Assembly (NCBI GenBank): GCA_020437875.1
Contig: JAGQVR010000078.1
Span: forward strand, 5,470 to 11,061
Direction of reading: 5' to 3'
DNA from: Flavobacteriales bacterium
GTDB lineage: Bacteria > Bacteroidota > Bacteroidia > Flavobacteriales_F > PHOS-HE28
DNA length: 5,592 bases
Positions 1 to 5,211 of the stretch are shown here, one piece after another. The notes below the pieces were generated by a model. That model searched no databases. It was not told the DNA's origin and saw nothing but the letters and a program-made list of their open reading frames with translations. Position numbers and translations under genes: made by a program. Each line of letters opens with the position of its first letter. Positions within the stretch are counted from its first letter, which is position 1.

Positions 1-569
1 AGCACGAACAGGACCACGAGGTTTATGGTGTACATGATTGCAGGACCGAGGTACATGCGCACCTTGCCCACGTCCTCACTGATCCTGTTCATCAGGTCGC
101 CGGTGCTGTTGCGCTTGTAGAACGCACGGTCCAACTGCTGATAGTGCTCGTATATCCTGTTCTTCAGATCATATTCGATCAACCGGCTCACGACGATGAT
201 GGTCTGTCGCATGAGGAACATGAAGAAACCCTTTAGCAGCGCGAACACCAGGTACAGTATGGCGAGCAGGCCGGCGCACCAGGCAACCATGGCTTTCATG
301 CCTTCGGCTTCCACGCGTTCATCGAGGTGGGCCTGGAGGTCAAGGCCGGTCCAACCGAGCCATACATCCAATGTGGAGGGCACGGCAAGGCCATCCGAGG
401 CGGTACCATCGATCCGTGCGATCCCTTGGGTGATGAGGTCGATGGCCTCCCGCACCACTTGCGGGGAATAAACTGCGAAAAGATTGCTCAAGGTGATGAA
501 GACGGTCCCGAGAAGCAGGTGCCAGCGGTACTTCGCCAGGTACGGGTTCAGCTTCAGGAGCGGTCGCAT
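1..569 (-). CDS. ABC exporter, N-terminal part of the membrane domain (partial, runs off left edge)
   Basis: Reading the minus strand from an ATG at 569 gives 189 full codons with no stop before the window edge. The product starts MRPLLKLNPYLAKYRWHLLL, with a first membrane helix at about residues 16-36, a second at about 95-119 and a third beginning near 175. The stretch FYKRNSTGDLMNRISEDV (about 150-167), after the second helix, is the cytoplasmic coupling region typical of type IV (MsbA/MdlB/LmrA-like) exporters, which fuse a six-helix membrane domain to an ATPase. The ATPase would lie outside the window, so no Walker motifs can be checked. About 55 residues separate helices 1 and 2, a longer outward-facing loop than in MsbA; I recall this from other Bacteroidota homologues. 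Such proteins export lipids, drugs or peptides as dimers; the substrate cannot be told. It is transcribed divergently from the dehydrogenase gene, probably from the -7 element at 633-640. Confidence 0.9.
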   Translation of the reverse strand, partial: MRPLLKLNPYLAKYRWHLLLGTVFITLSNLFAVYSPQVVREAIDLITQGIARIDGTASDGLAVPSTLDVWLGWTGLDLQAHLDERVEAEGMKAMVAWCAGLLAILYLVFALLKGFFMFLMRQTIIVVSRLIEYDLKNRIYEHYQQLDRAFYKRNSTGDLMNRISEDVGKVRMYLGPAIMYTINLVVLFV

Positions 570-587
570 CGTGGGGCCGGAACGTGC

Positions 588-595
588 TACTTTTG
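588..595 (+). promoter_or_regulatory. Candidate -7 promoter element for the dehydrogenase gene/operon
   Basis: TACTTTTG is an exact match to the Bacteroidota primary sigma-factor -7 consensus TAnnTTTG, facing the plus-strand genes. Transcription would begin near 600, giving a leader of roughly 98 bases before the ATG at 699. No clear -33 TTG/TTTG lies 17-23 bases upstream, so the call rests on the -7 match and its position in the divergent spacer. Confidence 0.5.
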
Positions 596-632
596 CGCCG
601 CTCTCCGGGGATCCACCACAAGAACAGCGTGG

Positions 633-640
633 CAAAGGTA
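633..640 (-). promoter_or_regulatory. Candidate -7 promoter element for the ABC exporter gene
   Basis: The minus strand reads TACCTTTG (followed by CC), an exact match to TAnnTTTG. Transcription would begin near 628 and run left, giving a leader of about 58 bases before the exporter ATG at 569. No good -33 element is visible. The element lies downstream of the plus-strand element at 588-595, so the two predicted transcripts would overlap at their 5' ends. Confidence 0.5.
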
Positions 641-673
641 GACCGGGGGCGAAGGAGAGGGCCTCGGCCCACG

Positions 674-679
674 AGGAGG
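674..679 (+). promoter_or_regulatory. Shine-Dalgarno-like AGGAGG, poorly placed
   Basis: A perfect AGGAGG lies in the purine-rich stretch 673-683, but its end is 19 bases before the ATG at 699, well beyond the usual 5-9. No ATG, GTG or TTG in the dehydrogenase frame lies nearer. Bacteroidota generally rely little on Shine-Dalgarno pairing, so this may be chance or may affect translation from a distance. Confidence 0.2.
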
Positions 680-698
680 AAGGACATCGAACTTTGAA

Positions 699-1811
699 AT
701 GAGCGAAGCCATGGTCAATACCACCACCAAGAGCGCCACCACCGACCTGGTGCTGGGCCGGATGGAGAAGCACGATCACGAGGAGGTCCTGTTCTGTCAC
801 GACCGATCGACCGGGCTCAAGGCCATCATCGCCATACACGACACGACATTGGGTCCGGCCTTGGGCGGCACGCGCATGTGGCCTTACGCCTCCGAGGTCG
901 AGGCCTTGAACGACGTGCTGCGGCTGAGCCGTGGCATGACCTACAAGAGCTCGCTCGCCGGCCTGGACCTGGGCGGTGGGAAGGCCGTGATCATCGGGGA
1001 TGCGCGCACGCAGAAGACGGAGGCCATGTTCCGCCGGTTCGGCCGCTTCGTCGACAGCTTGAACGGACGCTACATCACCGCCGAGGATGTGGGCATGAAC
1101 ATCACCGAGATGGTCAACGTGCTGAAGGAGACCCGCTACGTGGCTGGGCTACCGGAGGAGATGGGCGGAAGCGGCGACCCGAGCCCTGTGACGGCCTATG
1201 GGGTCTACTGCGGCCTGAAGGCCGCTGCCAAGGTCGCCTATGGCACGGATGACCTCAAGGACAGGAAGGTGGCGGTGCAGGGTGCCGGCAATGTGGGGAA
1301 GGGCCTGGTGGCGCTCCTGGTGAAGGACGGGGCCACCGTTCTCCTCACCGACATCCACGACGACAAGCTGGCGGCCATCAAAGCGGAGTTCCCATCGATC
1401 ACGCTCGTGAAGCCGGATGCGATCTACGACGTGGACATGGACATCTATTCCCCCTGCGCCCTGGGTGCAACGGTGAACGATGACACGCTGAAGCGCTTGA
1501 AGTGCAGTGTGATCGCCGGTGCGGCCAACAACCAACTGGCCGATGAGGCGGTGCATGGCCGTGCGGTGATGGAGAAAGGCATCCTTTACGCGCCCGACTT
1601 CCTGATAAATGCCGGGGGCATCATCAACTGTGCCTGGGAAAGGAAGGGATACAACCGGAAGGCCGCGCTGCGCCAGACCGAAGGCATCTACGAAACCGCA
1701 CTGCGCATCTTCAAGGCCAGCTCCGAACAGGGCATTCCCACCTACCTCGCGGCCAACCAGGCGGCTGAAGAACGCATCAACAGCATCCGGGCGGCAGGCA
1801 TGCGCTTCTGA
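699..1811 (+). CDS. Leucine dehydrogenase-type amino-acid dehydrogenase (Glu/Leu/Phe/Val family)
   Basis: This 370-residue cytoplasmic enzyme should catalyse NAD-dependent, reversible oxidative deamination of a branched-chain or similar amino acid to its 2-oxoacid and ammonium. The catalytic lysines are in MTYKSSLAGLDLGGGK (K83 and K95); their 12-residue spacing matches K68 and K80 of Bacillus leucine dehydrogenase. The catalytic aspartate is D130 in AEDVG. The Rossmann motif is VQGAGNVG (193-200), and D218 at the end of the second strand fits a preference for NAD over NADP. Length is close to the usual 350-370; the first 20 or so residues are a variable extension, and ATG 711 (Met5) is an alternative start. 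Leucine or valine as substrate is inferred from family; phenylalanine is possible. The 2-oxoacids could feed catabolism or branched-chain fatty-acid primers. It is first in the plus-strand cluster, 33 bases ahead of nusB. Confidence 0.92.
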   Translation: MSEAMVNTTTKSATTDLVLGRMEKHDHEEVLFCHDRSTGLKAIIAIHDTTLGPALGGTRMWPYASEVEALNDVLRLSRGMTYKSSLAGLDLGGGKAVIIGDARTQKTEAMFRRFGRFVDSLNGRYITAEDVGMNITEMVNVLKETRYVAGLPEEMGGSGDPSPVTAYGVYCGLKAAAKVAYGTDDLKDRKVAVQGAGNVGKGLVALLVKDGATVLLTDIHDDKLAAIKAEFPSITLVKPDAIYDVDMDIYSPCALGATVNDDTLKRLKCSVIAGAANNQLADEAVHGRAVMEKGILYAPDFLINAGGIINCAWERKGYNRKAALRQTEGIYETALRIFKASSEQGIPTYLAANQAAEERINSIRAAGMRF

Positions 1812-1844
1812 CCCGGCGATACGCGAAGGCCCTTTTCAATCCCC

Positions 1845-2795
1845 ATGCTCAACCGCCGCTATCTCCGCATCAAAGCCTTCCAATCGCTCTATGCCTATTG
1901 GCAGAGCGATGACGCCAGTGCGGCCCGGATCGAGAAGGACCTCTTCGCCGGCATCGAAAGGACCACGGACCTGTATCTGTCCCTGTTCCTCGTCTTCGGG
2001 GAGTTACGGCATATGGCCGAACTGGTGTTCGAGGAGCGTAAGAAGAAACGGCTGCCCACGCCGGAGGATCTGAACCCCAACCGGCGGTTCGTGGACAACC
2101 CCATCGTGATGGCCATCGCCACGAGTGAACGGCTGCGGCTGGAATGCGATAAGCGCCGGATCAGCTGGGTGGGACACCACGAGCTTTTCGCGGCCATTTA
2201 CCGGGAACTCGAGAACAATGAGGCCGTGAAGGTCTACCTGGCGGAGAGCGGCCACGACTTCAAACACGACCAACGCTTCGCGATCGTGCTGTTCACGGAC
2301 CTTATCGCGAACAACGAGGCACTCCAGGAGGTCTTCGAGGTGCGCAACATCGCCTGGATGGAGGACATGGACCTGGCCGCAGGACTCGTGAAACGAACGC
2401 TCGAACAGATGCGCGCCACAGATACGGGTGACGTACTGGTGGGCGAACTGGGCTCGGGCGCCAAAGAGGACCAGGAGTTCGCATCCCTGCTTTTCCGGAA
2501 GACGATCGAATACGCAAAGGAGCACGAGAAGGCCATCTCGGAGCGTTCCAGCAACTGGGAGAGCGACCGGATCGCGTTGAGCGATATGATCCTGATGCAG
2601 ATGGCCCTGACCGAGGTGCGCGTCTTTGATCAGATCCCGGTGAAGGTGACCATGAACGAATACATCGAGATCGCCAAAGCCTACAGTACGCCGAAGAGCA
2701 AGAACTTCATCAATGGGGTCCTGGACAAGCTCTTCCTGGAGATGCGCACCGATGGACGCATCCGAAAGGTGGGACGAGGACTGTTGGAGAGTTAG
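1845..2795 (+). CDS. nusB: Transcription antitermination factor NusB, long Bacteroidota form
   Basis: NusB is an RNA-binding protein that, with NusE (ribosomal protein S10), joins boxA RNA and RNA polymerase in antitermination of rRNA transcription. The N-terminus LNRRYLRIKAFQSLYAYWQS (2-21) matches the first NusB helix. The rest of the canonical fold appears at about 208-300: a helix near 210-235, then SDMILMQMALTEV, IPVKVTMNEYIEIAKAY (264-280) and the signature KNFINGVLDKL (286-296). Between these lie roughly 185 residues, mostly helical in character and rich in charged residues, that shorter NusB proteins (about 140 residues in E. coli) lack. Long NusB proteins of about 310 residues are usual in Bacteroidota, so this is not a fusion peculiar to this genome; I cannot assign the insert a function. 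The ATG at 1845 is supported by the conserved N-terminus. The next gene starts 3 bases after the stop. Confidence 0.92.
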   Translation: MLNRRYLRIKAFQSLYAYWQSDDASAARIEKDLFAGIERTTDLYLSLFLVFGELRHMAELVFEERKKKRLPTPEDLNPNRRFVDNPIVMAIATSERLRLECDKRRISWVGHHELFAAIYRELENNEAVKVYLAESGHDFKHDQRFAIVLFTDLIANNEALQEVFEVRNIAWMEDMDLAAGLVKRTLEQMRATDTGDVLVGELGSGAKEDQEFASLLFRKTIEYAKEHEKAISERSSNWESDRIALSDMILMQMALTEVRVFDQIPVKVTMNEYIEIAKAYSTPKSKNFINGVLDKLFLEMRTDGRIRKVGRGLLES

Positions 2796-2798
2796 CGG

Positions 2799-3287
2799 AT
2801 GATGGAACCGTTCCGGACACCCTGGCGCCTGTCGCTCGTCGTTGCCTTGATGCTTACGGCCTGCCGCATCACGGACCACAACGAGGGCGATCCCAACGAG
2901 GTCACCGCACAGGACCTTCGGTTCCCGAGCAGCGGCTATGGTGCTGTGGACCCGGACGACCTGCCCGGCATGTCCTTCACGTACGCCCATGTGGACTTCG
3001 GGCGCATCGTGCAGGGTGCCAAGGTGGATAGCGTCTACATCTTCGAGAATACGGGAGGGGCACCGCTGGTCATCTCTGACGTGCGTGGATCCTGCGGTTG
3101 CACGGTGGGTAAGGACTGGCCCAAACAGCCCGTGGAACCGGGTGAAAGGGCCAGGATCACCGTTAGCTTCGACAGCGAAGGTCGCAGTGGCCGTCAGGAC
3201 AAGACCGTCACCGTGGTGGCCAATACCACGCCACCCAGCCATGTACTCACCCTGACCGCCGAGGTCGTAGGGCCGACCAACAAGTAG
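2799..3287 (+). CDS. DUF1573 lipoprotein
   Basis: This 162-residue predicted lipoprotein begins with a short basic N-terminus, a hydrophobic stretch (11-21) and the lipobox LTAC (19-22), so Cys22 should be lipidated after signal peptidase II cleavage. A linker to about residue 58 follows, then a DUF1573 domain at about 60-157. That domain is an immunoglobulin-like beta-sandwich, recognisable from VDFGRIVQG (65-73), ENTGGAPLVISDV, GSCGCT (97-102) and VEPGERARITVSFDS (112-126). The CGC motif (Cys99, Cys101) is characteristic of the family, but no function is established. The protein should sit on the periplasmic or outer-membrane side. The start is ATGATG, so either 2799 or 2802 could be used. 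It is 3 bases after nusB and 12 before yajC, an arrangement I recall from other Bacteroidota; proximity to yajC suggests an envelope role but does not show one. Confidence 0.85.
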   Translation: MMEPFRTPWRLSLVVALMLTACRITDHNEGDPNEVTAQDLRFPSSGYGAVDPDDLPGMSFTYAHVDFGRIVQGAKVDSVYIFENTGGAPLVISDVRGSCGCTVGKDWPKQPVEPGERARITVSFDSEGRSGRQDKTVTVVANTTPPSHVLTLTAEVVGPTNK

Positions 3288-3299
3288 AAACAAAGACAG

Positions 3300-3632
3300 A
3301 TGCTCACAGCAACCTTCCTCCTTCAAGCACAACAACAGAAAGGCGCCGACTGGTCCTTCTTCGTAATGATGGGCCTCCTGATGGTGGTCTTCTACTTCTT
3401 CATGATCCGTCCACAGCAGAAGAAGGCGAAGGATGCGAAGAAGTTCCGGGAGTCCCTGCAGAAGGGGACCAAGGTGGTCACCATCGGTGGCCTGCACGGC
3501 AAGGTGGTGGAGGTCGCGGACAGCACCATCCTCCTCGAAGTGGACTCGAACGTGCGCCTGCGTTTCGAGAAGAGCGCCATTGCCATGGACAGCTCACAAC
3601 ACCTCAACGAGGCGACCGCGAAGGCCCAGTAG
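3300..3632 (+). CDS. yajC: Preprotein translocase subunit YajC
   Basis: YajC is a small single-span inner-membrane protein that associates with SecDF-SecYEG and helps protein translocation, though it is dispensable in E. coli. The 110-residue product has a short N-terminal segment, one membrane helix at about 18-36, and the family signature FFMIRPQQKK (33-42), where the helix exits into a basic cytoplasmic face. A compact cytoplasmic beta domain follows, with KGTKVVTIGGLHGKVVEV (55-72) and a conserved strand pair to about 92. Length is typical (about 90-115). The ATG at 3300 follows an A-rich leader (AGAAACAAAGACAG), an AT-rich start context often seen in Bacteroidota and unusual in this GC-rich window. 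It is 12 bases after the DUF1573 gene and 15 before coaE. Confidence 0.95.
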   Translation: MLTATFLLQAQQQKGADWSFFVMMGLLMVVFYFFMIRPQQKKAKDAKKFRESLQKGTKVVTIGGLHGKVVEVADSTILLEVDSNVRLRFEKSAIAMDSSQHLNEATAKAQ

Positions 3633-3647
3633 GTTCAGCGGATCGGG

Positions 3648-4235
3648 ATGATCAAGGTCGGATTGACCGGTGGTATCGGTAGTGGCAAGACCACCGTGGC
3701 CCGGGTCTTCCGGACCCTTGGTGTGCCGGTGTTCGAGGCGGACGCAGCAGGAAAACGGATCCTTAATGAGGACGAGGGTGCCATCGCGGCGATCAGGTCA
3801 AGGTTCGGCTCGGAGGTCTTCCGATCCGGGGCGATCGATCGTTCAGCACTGGGTCGGATCGTCTTCATTGACCCCGTCGCATTGCAGGAATTGAACGCGA
3901 TCATCCATCCTGCGGTGAGGAGGGCCTTCCGTGCATGGGCCGATGCTCAACAGGGTCCGTACGTGCTGATGGAGGCGGCGATCCTGGCCGAGACCGGTGG
4001 GCATGATGCACTGGACCAGGTGATCGTGGTGACCGCACCCGAAGAGCTTCGAGTGGATCGTGTGATGCGGCGTGATGGGGTGGAGGCGGAGGCCGTCCGC
4101 GCCCGCATGGCCAACCAGACCGATGAGGCTGGGCGCCTGGCGATCGCCGATCATGTGATCAAGAACGATGATCAACAGCTCGTGATCCCACAGGTGTTGC
4201 TGGTCCACGCGGCCATTCTCAACAACGCCGGTTGA
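3648..4235 (+). CDS. coaE: Dephospho-CoA kinase
   Basis: CoaE phosphorylates the ribose 3'-hydroxyl of dephospho-CoA with ATP, the last step of coenzyme A synthesis in the cytoplasm. The 195-residue product opens with VGLTGGIGSGKTT, giving the P-loop GGIGSGKT at 8-15. It continues with EADAAGKRIL (30-39), in which D32 fits the conserved acidic residue that contacts dephospho-CoA, then DRSALGRIVF (64-73) and the HP of NAIIHPAVRRAF (83-94). The lid-type sequence RARMANQ (151-157) and ADHVIKND (167-174) complete the family pattern. Length is normal (about 195-205) and all key motifs are intact. The gene lies 15 bases after yajC. Its TGA (4233-4235) overlaps the ATG of the next gene in TGATG, suggesting translational coupling. 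It contains an unusual density of GATC sites. Confidence 0.95.
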   Translation: MIKVGLTGGIGSGKTTVARVFRTLGVPVFEADAAGKRILNEDEGAIAAIRSRFGSEVFRSGAIDRSALGRIVFIDPVALQELNAIIHPAVRRAFRAWADAQQGPYVLMEAAILAETGGHDALDQVIVVTAPEELRVDRVMRRDGVEAEAVRARMANQTDEAGRLAIADHVIKNDDQQLVIPQVLLVHAAILNNAG

Positions 4236-4516
4236 TGGAACAGCAGCGCGACCTACCTCTCGGACTGGTCACCTTGATCCTCGGGGCACTGAGCGTTCCA
4301 CTGGCTTTCGCCGTGCACCTGGTCTCACTGGCGCTCGTCCTTGGCGCATTGGCCGTTGTACTCGGACTATGGGGCCGTTGGATGCAGGGGCGTCATCCAC
4401 AGCTGTTCAAGGAGACGAGCCTGCGCAGGTCCCGACTCGGCTTACGGCTGGGCGCCATCGGCCTGGCCAGTTCGGTCGTGATGTGGATCCTTTGGGCGAC
4501 GAACGTGCTCCTCTGA
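4235..4516 (+). CDS. Small three-helix membrane protein of unknown function
   Basis: This 93-residue protein is not one I can name. It is hydrophobic, with likely membrane helices at about 8-27, 29-47 and 70-90 and only a short N-terminal tail (MEQQRDLP). A basic loop between helices 2 and 3 (RWMQGRHPQLFKETSLRRSRLG, 48-69) should face the cytoplasm. The pattern of Leu/Ala/Gly/Val-rich helices followed by LGLRLGAIGLASSVV loosely resembles DUF4190-type and similar small membrane proteins, but this is a resemblance of texture only. Starting at ATG 4235 gives a TGATG overlap with the coaE stop, a common reinitiation arrangement; a TTG at 4232 would add one residue and is less likely. Expression probably depends on coaE translation. 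The stop (4514-4516) directly abuts the stop of the convergent exonuclease gene. Confidence 0.7.
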   Translation: MEQQRDLPLGLVTLILGALSVPLAFAVHLVSLALVLGALAVVLGLWGRWMQGRHPQLFKETSLRRSRLGLRLGAIGLASSVVMWILWATNVLL

Positions 4517-5077
4517 TCAGGCACGGCGCACCTTGGGAGGGCCGATGACACAGGCCAGCACACGCTCCTCCCCGAACTCGGAGAGCAGTCGTGCGAATAG
4601 TGATGCCGTAGCCTCCGCATCATTCAGCGCCCGGTGGGCCGCCAGGAACTCGATACCGAAGTAGCGGCACAGACTTCCCAGGTTGTAATGGGGCAGGTGT
4701 GGTACCAATTGCCTCGCTAGGCGCTCCGTACAAAGTGTCGGGCGGTCGAACACCAGCCCGGTGCGCGCGAATTCATGGGTGAGCGCGGTCATGTCGAAAC
4801 GGACGTTATGCGCCACCACGATACGGTCCTGGGTCAGTGTTTCCAGCGTACGCACAACCTCGGGAAAGCGTGGTGCATCCTTCAACATGGCCGGTTCGAT
4901 GCCGGTCAGGCGCCGGATGAAGCCCGGAATGGCCGTCCGTGGCTGGATGAGGGAATCCCAACGGAGCCTTTCCTGGGTACCGTCCATGGCCAGAACGGCC
5001 ACCTCCATCACACGGCCCTCGGTTGGATCGCCGCTGGTGGTCTCAACATCCAGCACTGCGAACCGGAGACGTTCCAT
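4517..5077 (-). CDS. DEDDh-family 3'-5' exonuclease (DNA polymerase III epsilon-like)
   Basis: The product is a 186-residue stand-alone exonuclease domain of the DnaQ fold that should remove nucleotides from DNA or RNA 3' ends with two metal ions. All catalytic residues are visible: Exo I LDVETT (D10, E12), Exo II AHNVRFD (D95), and Exo III HRALNDAEAT (H148, D153). The histidine five residues before the last aspartate makes it the DEDDh subtype. The start is placed at ATG 5077, because family members begin only a few residues before Exo I. The frame stays open upstream to an ATG at 5173, but those 32 codons resemble no family sequence. No C-terminal extension such as a GIY-YIG domain is present, and nothing shows whether it is the replicative proofreading subunit or a repair or RNA-processing enzyme. 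It is convergent with the membrane-protein gene and divergent from the acyltransferase. Confidence 0.88.
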   Translation of the reverse strand: MERLRFAVLDVETTSGDPTEGRVMEVAVLAMDGTQERLRWDSLIQPRTAIPGFIRRLTGIEPAMLKDAPRFPEVVRTLETLTQDRIVVAHNVRFDMTALTHEFARTGLVFDRPTLCTERLARQLVPHLPHYNLGSLCRYFGIEFLAAHRALNDAEATASLFARLLSEFGEERVLACVIGPPKVRRA

Positions 5078-5178
5078 GGCGCCTTCATACGCAACAGGTG
5101 GCCGCGGAGTTCCAAGGGGCCCCACCATGCCGCGCATGCCCATTATCTTGCCACCGACCCGGGGAACCAGCATCAGCC

Positions 5179-5186
5179 CAAAGATG
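5179..5186 (-). promoter_or_regulatory. Weak candidate -7 element for the exonuclease gene
   Basis: The minus strand reads CATCTTTG, one mismatch from TAnnTTTG. It would start transcription near 5174 and leave a leader of about 97 bases before ATG 5077, which would support the shorter exonuclease. No -33 element is visible. I saw no convincing plus-strand element for the acyltransferase in the spacer 5078-5211. Confidence 0.2.
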
Positions 5187-5211
5187 CATCATAGGACGGG
5201 TTCCAGGGAGC

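Noticed and set aside
327..687. Open frames on both strands across the exporter 5' end and the divergent spacer.
   Set aside because: The real coding frame from 569 leftward gives clear ABC-exporter sequence. The others have Arg/Pro-rich, unrecognisable translations and cross the promoter region.
2004..3497. A 497-codon minus-strand open frame antisense to nusB, the DUF1573 gene and yajC.
   Set aside because: It lies opposite three clearly recognisable genes. Its translation is His-, Leu- and Gly-rich low-complexity sequence with no domain I recognise, as expected for antisense of GC-rich codons.
5116..5190. Short palindromes GGGGCCCC (5116-5123), GCATGC (5134-5139) and GATGCATC (5183-5190) in the divergent spacer, considered as operators.
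   Set aside because: They differ from one another, are only 6-8 bases, and are not placed symmetrically around a promoter; chance in GC-rich DNA is enough.
4775..5194. A 139-codon plus-strand frame antisense to the exonuclease.
   Set aside because: The opposite strand carries all five DEDDh catalytic residues; this frame has no recognisable motif.
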